Positions 14,226 to 26,964 of a stretch of DNA of 64,000 nt are shown here, in pieces. Source of the stretch: Centropus unirufus (lineage: Eukaryota > Chordata > Aves > Cuculiformes > Centropidae); NCBI GenBank assembly GCA_013397695.1, contig VYZI01000057.1:2218622-2282621 (forward strand), in the 5' to 3' direction. The notes under the pieces are model-generated. The model ran no database searches, was not told where the DNA came from, and worked only from the letters and a program-made list of their open reading frames with translations. The stretch's first letter is position 1; each line of letters begins with the position of its first letter. Position numbers and translations under genes: made by a program.

Positions 14226-14783
14226 CATGCTCTACTCTGCTCTGTTGAGACCTCACCTGGAGTATTGCGTTCAGTCAGTTTTGGAGTCCTCAGCAAAGAA
14301 TGGACATGGATCTGTTCGAATGAGTCCAGAGGAGGGCCACGAAGATGATCAGAGGGCTGGAGCAACTCTCATATGAGGACAGGCTGAGAGTTGGGTTTGT
14401 TCTTCTGGAGAAGAGAAGGCTCCAGGGAGACCTTGTAGAAACCTTCCAGTACTTAAAAGAGGCGTAGAAGAAAGCTGGGAAGGGGCTCTTTATCAGGGAG
14501 TGTAGTGATAGGATGAGGGGTAACAGTTTTAAGATGAAAGTGAGGAAGTTTTGATTAGATATTAGAAAGAAATATTTTACTGTGAGGGTAGTAAGACACT
14601 GGAACAGGTTACCCAAAGAAGTTGTGGATGTCCCATCCCTGAAGGTGTTCAAGAACAGGCTGAATGAGGTTATGAGTAACTGATCTTAGGGAAAATGCCC
14701 TTGCCCATGGTGGGGGTCTGTGTGTTTGGAACTAGGTGATCTTTAAGGCCCTTTCCAAACCAAATCATTCTATGACCCTATGC
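14226..14783 (+). mobile_element. CR1 LINE fragment, 5'-truncated, with 3' end
   Basis: This is a second forward-oriented CR1 3' end, about 1 kb downstream of the first. Landmarks are 'GAGACCTCACCTGGAGTATT' (14247), 'GAGTCCAGAGGAGGGCCACG' (14321), 'GATCAGAGGGCTGGAGCA' (14347), 'AGGACAGGCTGAGAGTTGGG' (14376), 'GATATTAGAAAGAAATATTT' (14558), 'ACACTGGAACAGG' (14595), 'AAGAAGTTGTGGATGTCCCA' (14616), and the terminus 'TCATTCTATGACCCTATG' (14765). Its internal sequence differs clearly from the copy at 12.6 kb, so they are separate insertions or different subfamilies and not a recent tandem duplication. A four-base repeat (TCAG TCAG) near 14272 disrupts the consensus. The 120-codon open frame on the opposite strand (14290-14652) is only antisense CR1. 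Confidence 0.94.
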
Positions 14784-17501
14784 CTCTCCTGGCATCAGAT
14801 AATTGCTCAGCTTAATTTCCTAGCCTTTCCTTTGCCTTGATTGTCTCTTGGGACTGACTTCAGAAAGAGAAAACGTGTTTTCTTGTTCTAGCTCTGAGAA
14901 ACATAGCTCTAGCTCTCTAATTAATGTGAATGTTAAAGAGGCTGCTAATTATAAACATATTGTAGCATTTTCTTTTATTTGATAAGGTACAACACTCTAA
15001 TTAATTTTAAAGACAGACAAGAAGGTTTTTGTTTTGTATATTTTATAATAGAGCATCTCTTCCCCAAAATTTTGAAATGTTTTTAATCCCGTAACACTAC
15101 CAGCACCTATAGTAAATCTGTTAAAATGTAATTAAAAGCTTAATCTAAAAGACTACAACATTCTGAAAGTTAGAAAACACAAAATTCTGATCCTTTATAG
15201 TTGTCGGGGGCTGAACTCTCACCTCTTTGTTAATCAGACACCGTTCTCCACATGCATGAAGGCAGCAGTCTCAAAATGAAACAGCTCACCCCCGAGTTCT
15301 GAGTACAACATTTGTCCCACTTTCCTCTTTTTTCATGATTTTGGCATTCCACAGGCAATGTGTGGCACTGTATGTATTATTAAGGTGCCTATTACCATGA
15401 CTTAAGACTTTAATATACAATTGAACAAGTTAGAGAGTTGTATTATATCTGGACATGGGAAACTGCTCAGAGCTGACTCAGCCACTGGTTCCCATTGCAC
15501 CTTATCCACTCCTACATGTGTTGTTCGCTTTATTCACCAGATGCAATCAAATTACTTGGTTATAGCCTGCCTGGGAATAACATTCCCCAGAATTCTAGTC
15601 TGTAAGATAACAAGTTTTAATAACGTGGTTAGGAAAACCATGAAACAAAGGAAACATGCTAGGCATGCTTTTTATACACATGCTGTGTCTATATATGAAG
15701 CTGTAGAGCTGCGTCCTACAGCACAGCAGGAGCAGGGCACACAGGATATGGCTGCTCATTTATCTCGCTATGCTATGGATAGACTAATTGGAATAATTTT
15801 AAGGAATATCCCAGACTCTACAGGCTTAAAAACTCACTGGAGATGCTTAATCCTTCACAGGAATGGCTCTGAGAAAGGAGAGCAGTATAAATCCTATTAC
15901 CATGATCAGTCTAGAATATAACATCCTTTACCAATTAAGGTGCACTTTGCTGCATTCACCATCTGAGAAATCAGAACTGATAAAACCGTCTATAAAACAG
16001 GAATAAAAGTCCCTGGTTTTAATCCCTAGATATAAAAATTAACATTTAGTGTTGGTGAAAAATACATTAAGCTTCAGATACCATTTATATTTTTGTCCCT
16101 CTGCATCAAAATTTAAAAAATGCAAATTATGTAGCTTTATGTAAATAAATACACAATTAATATAGAGTACGTCAGGTCCAGGAATTGCTACCTTCACCTA
16201 TCTGAAGCAGACTTATAGGATAACAGGTAGCATTTTTGTAAGAACCACCTGAATAACACACAGGAATTTGCTGTAAAACACTATTAGTTACTGCACACCC
16301 TAGATGCCATATAACCTACCCCAGTGCCTACATCAAGTCATTCAACATTTAAACCTAGCATCAGAAGATGATCCATTTTCAAATAAATATTCTCAGAGTC
16401 ATGTTTTCTATAATTCAACCAGTTCACTATCCTGACAATAATTATTGTATAATTAGTTGACCTTTTCCCTCAGTCACTGGAGTGAATAATTCCTGGACAT
16501 GTCTCTTTCCCTTTCTCCTAGGAAAATCTCAACGACACATAATAATACACAATTGTAACATAATCATCCCCTTCCTGCCTCTAGTGAATGAAGCACATAT
16601 TATTTTTTTGTCTGTCTTTTCCTCAGGCGCTAAACATCCTATTGCACATTTTGCTAGTAACATCTCCTCTGCCTCAGAAGTACCTGTTACCATTCACCTT
16701 GCATAAGCTGATGCATGTCTAAATTAACTCATAGCAGTTGTTTTTAGGGTCATATATTGATTTGAAGTGTGTTGTATCTGTGGAGCCAACATTACTGTTG
16801 AATATGACACCACCTATGACATGGTACCTAGATTCAAACAAGGAATAAATGCCACTCTCTATTTCCCTTCCAAAGCTAATATCAAATAAAGGTGTAATTT
16901 TAATGCTCAGGTTGGTATTTCAAAGGGCAAGCTCCCCTAAGAGACCGTCTTTCTGCTTTCCAGAATTAAAAACAATAGTGCAAGCAGTGTCTATTGGTTT
17001 CCACAGCTGAAAAACTAAGCAGTTTATCATGTAAGTTCACTCCAATTTCAAATGATTGGCATTGACTTTGAAGGCTTTGAACATTTAAGTATGCTATCTG
17101 AATATCACTTAATGACTATTAGAAGCAGAACCCACAATTTTCTTGTATTAAAGTTCATATATCACATGTAATGATGTTCCTCAGACACTGAGGTTTTTCT
17201 AAACATAGTTATTTCTCTGAGGGCAGCATTAAAAAAACCAATAAAGTAGGCTGCTTCAAACATCTTTTTTTTCCCCCTATATCTTATACTCTCCTTGTAT
17301 TTATAGCCCTTATGGGAAAGACTGCAAACAGACAGCTTCCTTTAAATAAGCAGATCATTCAAGGATCACCTCCTGATATACAGTATCACACTTGTACTTC
17401 ACTCAAAGGGAATGCTATGAATAGTTTTCATAATTAAATAGTATTTACAATATTACGAATTAAGAACATCAGAATAGCCCAGATATTTTATAGTCTATAG
17501 T
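14784..17501. other. Unique AT-rich stretch with one long open frame
   Basis: Apart from the 501-base open frame described separately, nothing is recognised. The sequence TGTCGGGGGCTGAAC starts at 15202 and shares its first eight bases (TGTCGGGG) with the solo LTR at 60961. No matching LTR end or target duplication could be found downstream, so no LTR is called here. Confidence 0.5.
15421..15921 (+). other. Unexplained 166-codon open frame, probably not a gene
   Basis: The frame runs from an ATG (the first codon after an in-frame stop) to TAA at 15919-15921. The predicted product is basic in the middle (a run near residue 70: RKTMKQRKHARHAF) and polar at the end. It shows no signal peptide, no membrane segment and no zinc-binding spacing. 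I recognise no family. The length is unusual for this AT-rich window, but one open frame of this size in 64 kb can occur by chance. No promoter, polyadenylation signal in a fitting place, or splice structure supports expression. Confidence 0.15.
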
Positions 17502-17521
17502 TAAAACTAGATATAGTTTTA
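17502..17521. repeat. Perfect 8-bp stem, 4-base loop inverted repeat
   Basis: The sequence TAAAACTA, GATA, TAGTTTTA is an exact inverted repeat with a four-base spacer. Its flanks also carry repeated TATAG words (17480-17528). It lacks the GC-rich stem plus U-run of a bacterial terminator and is too short for a microRNA precursor. It is recorded as local structure only. Confidence 0.6.
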
Positions 17522-20500
17522 TAGTATAGGGCATGAGCTCATGCCTTCAGTTTCTAGTCTAATTCACAAACAAAATAAAAATAAAATTTCAAAAATGAAG
17601 CAAACAAAATACAGTAGGTGAATAGCTAAAGTAAGACTGTTTGAGAGGTCTGTTACATGGGAATAAATGTGTACCTATTCGATTTCTTGGGCTTTGTAGG
17701 GAGTAGGAGAAAAGCAGTGCACACCTAAAACTGAAAATCATCGTGTTTAAAGAACCTGGAAGAGTAAGATATGTGGAAGTTTGGATGTGATGCAGCAGGT
17801 GAACTGCTTGGAATTTGTTCTATTTGGCTAACATTCAGACATAGCAAAATGTCTTAGAGTAGGAAACAACATAGTTTATAGTATCTGTTCATATAATACA
17901 AAAATAGTAAGCTAATATAATTTCCAGCCTGCAACTATTAAAATTAACCAGATGACTTGCAGTCAATTAGCAAATAGTTAATATTGGCTTCAATGAACAA
18001 GAATAGATCTGCACACAGGTGATAATGCTGATCTGGAGAAGTCCAAACAGTCGAAGATGGGAATAAACAAGTAGTTGAGGTCTTGATAATTGCATGGTGA
18101 CCTTGCAAGAAAAGCCAGCTGTGGAGCCAAAAGCACGGCTATGCAGATGGGGGCTGGCAGGACTGAAAAATGGCGTTTTTGCCTCTTAACTTCCCTTTCA
18201 CCTTAACTGAAAGGGCATAGCTTAAACTATGTTCAGTTTATATCAAGATGAAGTATAACAGAACGATCAAAGATATTAAATCTGTTTGCCCACAGTTCTG
18301 TAAGAAGGATAACATCATAGCAACATAGTGCTGCTTCTCACTTTAGTCTTTGCAATGTAAAAATTGTAATTCATTCCTAGAAGTGCATAAGGCTAGTCAA
18401 GATTTGTTGGCTTGTTTTTGGCCACAAGTGATGCAGCATTGATACTGATAACTCTTCTGATATAACTCACTCTTCAGAAAAAATTAGCACTGAAGCTATA
18501 GAAGTTCTCATAGTAATGACAAGAGTAAACAGATATTCACTTCCCCTGTGAACTTTCTCATTGTTTTAACTCATCGCTTTTCTTCCCAATACTTACTAAA
18601 ATCATTTGACCTACAAGAAAATGCAAACAAAGAGAACATGGGAAGTTATTTCTTCCACAAAATGTATTTAATCATCTATGCTTTTTCAAACTGTAGAAAC
18701 CAATGTGAACCTCTCTCAATCTGATTTTTTGTTTTATTTTCACTACCAATTCTGAATGGTTGGTACATAATGTGTTGTATCCTCCAATACATTAATGTCA
18801 AGTTGTACCAGAGAGGGGTATAACTAGCAATTATGTGTCATTTTTAAAGGACTTGGTAAGGCTAGTAAGGTGACAGAGGAGAAATAAATGGTCAAATTAT
18901 CCAGAGAAAATTTTGACTTCTGATTTTTTCCCTTCTTTCCTTTTCATCTTATGCGGCCATTAGCACAACATTTCTTCATTTTCTTCTCAGAATGAACTAC
19001 TTAAAAAAAAAAATCATCTTCAACTAAGTTTTAAAGCATATTTTTTCCAGAATGCTGTTCTTCTATTTCAAGTGAATATATTATCATAAAATAGATGTTT
19101 TACTCCAAATAAAACTATTTTGAGGGCCTGCATAAACATGTATTATGACTCTAAATGAGGTCTGGTGCCACATTAAGAAATACCACAAGCAACAGTCAGT
19201 CATTTCAAGTTATTTTAACTGCTATGAAAATAGTGCTTCCATATATTCAGAAAGCCTTATTAGAATAAAATTATTCATTGCATTATGTTTCTAAAGCAGT
19301 ATACATTTTGATTGATATTTATTTTGTAATGAGCTACGCATTAATGTTTTAATTAAAAATTAATGACATTGCAATGTGTATCCTTATACAGTAGATATAC
19401 TATATGGTTGTAGGATTCCATTGGGGGAAAAAAAAAAAAAAAAGAGAATGCAAACCCACCTTTTGCATTTCTTGACATTTGATCACATTCCAAGAGAGCC
19501 AAATGGCTAATTCACACTACACACTTGGCAAAATCTACTTGCACAGTAGCTGCATTGCCATCAAGGAAATCAGTTAAATGCAGCAGAGTTCCTCTGGTGC
19601 CACTGACTCTTCTCCAACAAGCATTAATAGAAACAGAACAGGGAAAACATGCAGTGCCTAGGGAGGGAAGCTACATCATCAGCAATCGTCAGATTTCATG
19701 TAGATTTCCTTTGCGGCAGAAGATTTGGTCACCGAAGTCTGGATGTGCTAGAAATAGTTTTGTAGAATCTCTTGACATTTTATGTAAGATCAACATAGAA
19801 CAGCGTAACATTTTTCCTTTGCACATGAGGGTCTAGGGCAACTCTCTGCAGTCTGCTCTTTGTAGTGAAAACTCTATAACCCTAAGACTAAACCTAACTG
19901 TAATGGCTCCCCACAGAGAGCTGCCCCCTCCCATGCAGCTGAAACTAGAACCAGACCTCAGAACTGCTAAGAGCCACGTTTGGATGGCAAGGGTCAGCAT
20001 ATGCAAATCCCTTCGTGGGATCAGAATGTTAATTGCTACATGCTCAAATTATTTGCTTTTCAGCTGCTTTAAATACAGCATCCATCACAGACAATTTACA
20101 GTATTTAAATTGCTTTTCAAACGGAAAAACAACAACCAAAAAAACTGATCTTCAACATTTAGTTACAAAATAAGCAATGTGAAGAATTATGCCATAATCG
20201 CCTTTCTTAATTTTCCACCTAATTCAGAAGTAGGGCAACTCTTAAATAGTCTACTAGAAAAACTAAAATATAGCATCTCATCCTGTAACAAATTAGGCAA
20301 GTATTTTCAGAGAATCTTTGTTCCATGACAGTCCATTAGGAAATAACATTGTTAGCCTCCTCCTTGTAGTGGTTCCTTTTGTACTTTATAGCTCAAAATA
20401 AATGTGAATTTAGAACCTCTTGCAAGGCATCCTTACATACATTTTGCACAGAAAAGAACTCAGATTCAGTAGTTTTCCTTCTCAGACAAATTAAAATTGC

Positions 20501-23500
20501 AGGGTATTTTTCATGTTATTGTTTTATTTCATCTGACATTGTACAAATTGCATTTAAATGTATTTCAGTGTTTAAGTGAAAAGGAGCCAGAAAATATCCT
20601 TTTGGTAGGTTTGGTAGTTTCTTTAAGAATATTTAAGATACTTAAACTACTATAAATATAATATTTACTGTCATAATAAATAATAAAATGTTTCTTTTGC
20701 TTCTAAAGATTTCACAAAGATGAGTAAAGAAACAATTTTTCACATTTTGAGACTTGCACTCATATTTGACCTGGACACAATGGAAATTATAATGTTTTGT
20801 TAAAACTTCCAGTAATGGAGCAGCTCTACTGCTTATAACAGGTAATTTGTATGTGCAGCTCACTGATAAGTTTGGCAATAGGAATTTAAATATTTCAAGT
20901 TTTTATAAGCATTCTATAGATGAATAAAAACCCTTTTCTGTCAGAGGAAGTCCTACTAAATGCCCTGAGTGTCCTGCTGTGTGTTTAGTGTGAGAAAACA
21001 CAGAATCCATCATGAGATGGAGACATCTCCAGCCCTGCTCTTGAAACACAAACACATTTTGAAATACATGGGAACAGTCTCATTTCGGACTTGCAAAGCT
21101 AAGCATGTACAACTGCCTGCCTGTCTGAAAGGCACAATAGCCATAAAAATATCTTGTACGTGTAAGTCGTCAGGGAAGACACACAGCCCTTCAGATGAGC
21201 ATCCCGCCTCCCAGGCCTCTGTATTTTGCTCCCATAGAATGTCTGAAAGGCTGAGCCAAGGGGCACAAGTACAAAAAAATTATGTTTGGTACTGCTAGCA
21301 TCCTGTCATTACACCTGTATCACTAATTGACACAACATGGAAGATGCTGGCAACTTAAAATGAATTGGAAATACTTTCCTACTGCTATCTTACTGAGGGT
21401 AATTTAAGAAGAGGAAAGGAAAAGAGAAGGCACCAATTCTCCCTATACACTTTTTTTTCATATTATGGTGAAGTGCAGCCTTGCTGTTCCCAACCTACAT
21501 CAGGAGTTGTTTTACCTTGTTTTAATTAACTCAGGTTGTTTTGTTAATATAAGTGACTTACTATATTGTTCTGTATGGTCGAAAATGCTTCACAAAAATA
21601 TAATAGTTCATGTACTCAAAAATGGAAAGCATTCGAATGTTATTTCCATTGTAATAACAAGAATAATACCAAAGACTTTTCTTAGGCACGTGTTAGATAA
21701 AACATTTAAAATACAATTTGCAATTTATGAACAATCACTGATGCTTCAAGATAAGCTACAGGTGCGTACAGTTAGGTAAAAGAAACCTAGCTTTACCCTC
21801 TTTTTTATAGTAGAGTTAAATGCCTTTGAATTCTTTAGTCGAAGGATGTGACCAAGACAGCATAAATCTTTAGCTGTACTTTCTCCTTCTGAATCCAGTA
21901 TATACTCCCATGTCATTACCCAAGAAAGGGCTGAGGTAGTTAATGAAGCTAAAATAACTAGACTTTTTTACTTATAGCCATAAACTAGTAAGAAATATTA
22001 TCCCGTGTGCATGCATAAGCTTAAATGCCATAGTTGAAAACTACCAAACAGCGAGAAGAGACATGAGATCTGGGTCATGCAGAGACACCTCAAGGTCAGA
22101 GTTTATCAACTGGTAACTTTTCCTTCTCAAGGATGGCTCTGGCCAGCAGAAAAGCAAACAAACGTTCTGCTGGGCCTCAGCCTTCTTCACAGGAAGTCTC
22201 CTTCACTCTTTCTAAAGATGGCTGAGAATATTTTATGCTGTTTGTATAATTAATTCAGGTAGGGTGAAGATGATGCAAGCAGATACCCCCTACACATGGC
22301 CAACACAGCCAATGCTGAAATGTATTGAAAATGTAAAAGCTTTTTGCAGGCCCCAGTGAGAAAAAACACTACACACTGAAGACCTCTGTCAAGGTTTTAT
22401 CCATAAAAGGAATGGCTCATGGAGTGGAAATTCAGATGCAAGCTGTATAACAGTGAGGCTTACAAAACATAAGCTAGTGAAAAGTACAAACCAAGCTGAT
22501 ATCTTTTGTCTTTTCTCTCTATTGCCTCTTTTCTAAACTTTTGAAAAGACACGATGAATAAATGAAATAAGGCTTTTCACCTAATGTTACAGGGGATACA
22601 ACACAGTCAGAGAGAACAGGTTGCACTGAAAAGAACCAAGAAGGTGGTAAGGACAAATGGTGGCACTGAAGCACTGGGGATTGTCCTCTGTGTAAACCCA
22701 CAGCTAGTGCAAGCTGACCTAGTCTCAACTCTCCTGAGAAGAATACCAAAGAGACATTAATTCAACTTCTATATCTTGCTATTGTATCATGAGGTCACAT
22801 TTGCTTCCATGTATAGCTTCAGTTATTTTATGTGCCCAATCGTTTAATTTCAACGCCTAAACCTACAGATAAAACTAAATTAAAGCAGCACAGAGATAAC
22901 GATGAGAATCTCTCAAGTAGAACATGAAATGCTAGCATAAGGCCAAATTTATGTATATATTCACTGTCCTAACAAATGATGGTCTCTGTTAACCCTTCTT
23001 ACAGTTTTTACCTGTGAAAACATGGATTGCATGTTCACTGCATTATTTTTTAGAGAAGGAGAGGAAGACTCAGTTACCAATACAATACAAGTCATAGACC
23101 ATTTCTCCTTTCTGGTTCTCCAGTCCAGGCCTGGAGTTATCCCCAGAGTTAAGACCTGCTTTAGACAAGAAAGTTGGTACGAGACTGTGATACAGGAATG
23201 ATAGCAACCACAGTATCCCACAAGGGAAACAGAATAATTTTTTCCACTAGGGAATTATGATTGTATTTCTTCACCTACCCTATCAGGACAGAGGATAAGA
23301 TTTTTTCACAGGAGAAACCTGTAATTTAAGATAAGTAATCAAATCTAAGTATATCTTTATGATATGTGGTAGTGTTTATTTTTACTATGTTAAATTTTAT
23401 GTCTATTTTCTTTAGAGTTGTGTTGTTTTTTTAAACCCCAAAGATCAGATACACAGGCAAATGTCAACAAATCAATTATTTCTTAAATAAAATTCTGGAA

Positions 23501-24114
23501 GCAGCAAACTTCATATTGTATGCTACTTTAACAAGGAAACTATGGCAAATATTAGCCTTTTGAATAGAAGAATGTAGAAACTTGTTGCTTTATAGGAAGG
23601 CTTAATAAGGTTTTTTTAGTGAGGACATTGTATTTTCTTATAACAAATGCTTGAAATAGCTTCCAGAAAACATTCAGCAGATATTTATTTTCCCACAATA
23701 GATAACTCCAAAACACATAAAAACCTCTCATTTTTTTCCTGTGTTTCAGCTTCTAGTAATATGACCAGATTACAATAATGAGTTGGTTTTTTTTATAGAA
23801 AAGTGAAGTGGCACAGACTTTCCAGATGTTAGAGATGAGTGGAAAAAAAGGAGGAACAGCCTATTCAAATCATAACTGAAAGAAGAATTAACTTGAATAA
23901 ATTGGATTGATACACTTATATAAAGTATTACATACAGTGCTACTTACAATTGCATGACACCAAATGTTCATTTTTTACAGCCCATACTGCATTATTTGTA
24001 TTTATAGACCCTATGGGTGAACTTGAAAAATACCCATGAATAATTTAAGCATTAGCGATGTCTTGCTTCCTCACACTAAAAACAAGTAATTCTAATTAGC
24101 GTTCTATGAAGCAT
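17522..24114. other. AT-rich non-coding stretch
   Basis: No exon, RNA or transposon is recognised. There is an A16 run at 19428-19443 with no element body upstream. Homeodomain-type cores cluster at 19330-19375 (GCATTAATGTTTTAATTAAA, then TTAATGACATTGC). Open frames reach about 110 codons on the + strand, without family similarity. Confidence 0.55.
19428..19443. repeat. A16 homopolymer
   Basis: Sixteen consecutive A follow a G5 run. This could be the tail of an ancient retroposed sequence, but no parent element is visible upstream. Length variation and sequencing error are likely at this site. Confidence 0.8.
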
Positions 24115-24134
24115 ATAAAATCCATGGATTTTAT
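24115..24134. repeat. 20-bp perfect palindrome (ATAAAATCCA/TGGATTTTAT)
   Basis: The 20 bases read identically on both strands with no spacer, centred on CCATGG. The flanking bases (T on the left, G on the right) end the symmetry. Twenty-five bases upstream is a CTAATTAGC homeodomain-type site. A perfect palindrome of this length is expected well under once in 64 kb by chance. It may be a dimeric protein-binding site or a small cruciform-prone element. No function is established. Confidence 0.85.
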
Positions 24135-26227
24135 GGGAAAATCACAAAATGAACAAACGGAAAAGAAGTGGGAACAACAGAGTGGATCATTTGAATAGTT
24201 TCTCTCTGGAAAGGTGCAGACTGTGTAATGTCTGTGCAGGAGAGAAAAGCAAAGCGTGCATTCATAAGCGTGCTTATGTGGCATAGAGAAACGGTGGATA
24301 TTTTTATTCCAACTTCTAACTCTTCAACCGTCTAAAATTTTATCTATCGGTTTGTTTTTCCCACTGTTGATAGAACACGTAAGTGCACATGCCTAATCAC
24401 AGAAGGGAAATCTAGGAAAAAAATCATGCATTCTGTAGTAGAAATTGATTAAAGGCAGCATTTTTTAAACTGTCCAATAGATTTAAATGCAATACAGAGA
24501 ACTGTTAATGGTTTAACAGCTATATCACAAGAGTGGCAAATGGCATCATTCAGAATGAACGCATCTATAGTTAGTCAAAGAAAAACATGATCATGATATT
24601 TCTAGTTACGCATTCAATGAACAGCAGCATGCCAGTAACTCGAGTTTTACAGAATTTCTCCACTGTGTTTAACATACTTTAATGGGAATGGCTTGAAAAG
24701 TTTTTAATACTGACTTATCTATTAAGCCATTCAGTAATTTAAATAACCATCTTCAGCAGCCCTAAATTTCATTAATCCCCTGAAGACAGAACTACTGACC
24801 AAAACAACAAACACAATAGTTTTACATTTAACTACATATGAAAGAAAAGCACTAACCATTATAATGATGATTCAAAAAGCAAATCAGTCTTTATAACTCT
24901 AACTGGAAATACTGACTATCACCAGAGGTAACTAAAATACTTGTGTAGGCTGTAAGTTTTTATCATTAATTCATGTTGGCGTTCCTTATACCATGAACAA
25001 ACATTTCTTTCATGACTGCTCATATTTTAAATCAGAGAAACATGGGTAGTTTCTTTAGTTTAAATTGTCTGAGACTGCTTCACTTAAATGTGTTCCAATA
25101 TCCATGAGAAGACTAGTATCCAATGCTGTGAAGTCTGACACTCAAAGGTCTGAGAAAGCCTTTTATTTTCAAGTATTATGTTTTCTCAGCAGATGATGTT
25201 TATTGTTCATATTCACCCTAATGCATCCTTTCTCTATCATAGTTCCTTTCACTGGAAGCTTTATCTTGAACTGTTACATACTCTGCTACCCTGTGATAAT
25301 CAACAAGCTAAAGCATCAATTTTCTGCCAGTATTGTTTATTCTTTTTCCTGATGCTTTCTGTATAAAAACACCCAATAACTATGCAATCAAGAGAATATT
25401 TACAATAATTAAACAGTTAATCTGCTAGCAGAAAAAGTTTTTCAAAGGAATATTTAAAAATCTGAATCTGAAAATAGGTATCACTATTATTACAGCACAG
25501 TCAATGGTCACCTGGAGAAAGAAGTTTTTTTTCGTGTGGAATAGCTCATGTACAACAGTAATATTCCAAGAGTCAGAAGGGAAAGTACTGAATGAGGGAG
25601 ATTACTCCACTGACAAAGCATAAGCTGAAGTATGCATATAGTGACAATTCACTCCAGTTGCAAAATATTTTTTTTAAAAATCACTGTCAGATTTTAGATA
25701 ATTCAGTAATAGGAAATGCAATTACTTTGACAGCCAATTTATTCAGAATATATGAATCACTGAGTTTACTCCTGATGTAGATATATCAGAGATTCAATTT
25801 CACTACTCAAAATAGAGTTAGGTAAATAAAAGACTCTTCAGTTTAATGCTGGAATGAAAAAATCAGATCAAGCAGAAATACTTTGTAAGCCTCAAAGGCA
25901 ATATTAATTTAATTCAAGAATTATTTACCACATTAACATTTTTAGGTTTGAGAAAATGTATAACCACTTCAAAACTCAATCTCATTTGAAGAACTTTAAA
26001 CCAATCGTTAACTTCTTTAAAAAAACCCCAATTTACTGTTTTTAGCAGCCAAAGTGCTAACTTTAGCAGCTAACTGCACACGAATTTGCAAACAGAAAAT
26101 AAATTTTAAAGAAAGATGCAGCTTCAGAAGACAAAATTTCCCCCCTTCTTTCCATCCCCACAATCGCTCCCCAAATTATCCACAAGAGATTTTACAACCT
26201 GAGTGGCCCATTTCCTCTACCTGAGAA
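24135..26227. other. AT-rich non-coding stretch
   Basis: No gene or transposon is recognised. Open frames do not exceed about 62 codons. Confidence 0.6.
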
Positions 26228-26314
26228 ACATTCTTCCTAATGCTCATTTTGTACCTGTCAAGCTGTACCTTTTGGCCCTGTGCCCTTTGAGATACTGTCT
26301 GGCACTATCAAGAA
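26228..26314 (-). mobile_element. Diverged CR1-like fragment (minus strand)
   Basis: Read on the opposite strand, this segment follows the order of the CR1 region just upstream of its 3' end. It holds a counterpart of the 'tgttactatag...GGGCACAGGGCC' block, and ATTCTTCCTAATGCTCA at 26229-26245 corresponds to the reversed 'atgaggaagaat' element of CR1. The match is patchy and recalled from the general consensus, so an older CR1 subfamily is likely. The edges are uncertain. Confidence 0.45.
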
Positions 26315-26910
26315 GGTTAACTCTCAACTAGCTAGAAAGATGTCTCAAACTCTTAAGGAACTATAGTCAAAAGCCACCTAGTTGCAGACACTAGATGTAG
26401 CATTAGAGATCTTGAACTGACAATTCCCCAAGTTCATGCAAAATTTTAATGAGTTTCTGCAGAAAATACAGAGCTCAGTCTTTGGGAAAATAAGGATTTA
26501 TAATTTCAAATATGTACAGATTTCTGAGACGTTAGAGTAAGAGAGGTGTTTCAGACCGCCTGCCCTCTTGTAGTGTCCACAGACATAGTCACTACAGAAA
26601 CAATAAATAAAAAATATTAGGGTGTAAACAACAATGTTTGTTGGAGGCTGTCATTTTTGCTCATTTTCATGTGAAAAAAAACTTACAAAAACCCCTGAAG
26701 ACTCAAGGCTTTAACATAAGAATTATTTTCAAACACTTTCATAAATAATGCATTGCATTTTACAGATGTTTTGAAATAATTACTTTAGCAAGAGAATTTC
26801 TGATTTCAACAGATTCCCTTAGTTTTCATCTTTGAACTTTCAAAAGAAGTGTAAAAGAATGTATCTCATTTTTACATATAGCTGTGACAACAGAAATAAC
26901 AAACAGAACA

Positions 26911-26964
26911 AGCATTGGACTCGATCTCAGAGGTCTTCCAACCTGGTGGTTCTATGATTCTATA
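26911..26964 (+). mobile_element. CR1 3'-terminal fragment
   Basis: The pattern TTGGACTCGATCTCAGAGG, then TCTTCCAACCTGGTGG, then TTCTATGATTCTAT is the last ~50 bases of an avian CR1 (typically 'ttggactcgatgatct...aggtcttttccaacct...attctatgattct'). Only this terminal piece remains, so it was either a severely 5'-truncated insertion or has been largely deleted. Confidence 0.85.

Noticed and set aside
14290..14652. 120-codon open frame on the minus strand
   Set aside because: It is the antisense of the CR1 copy at 14226-14783, and its sequence follows the CR1 consensus on the other strand.
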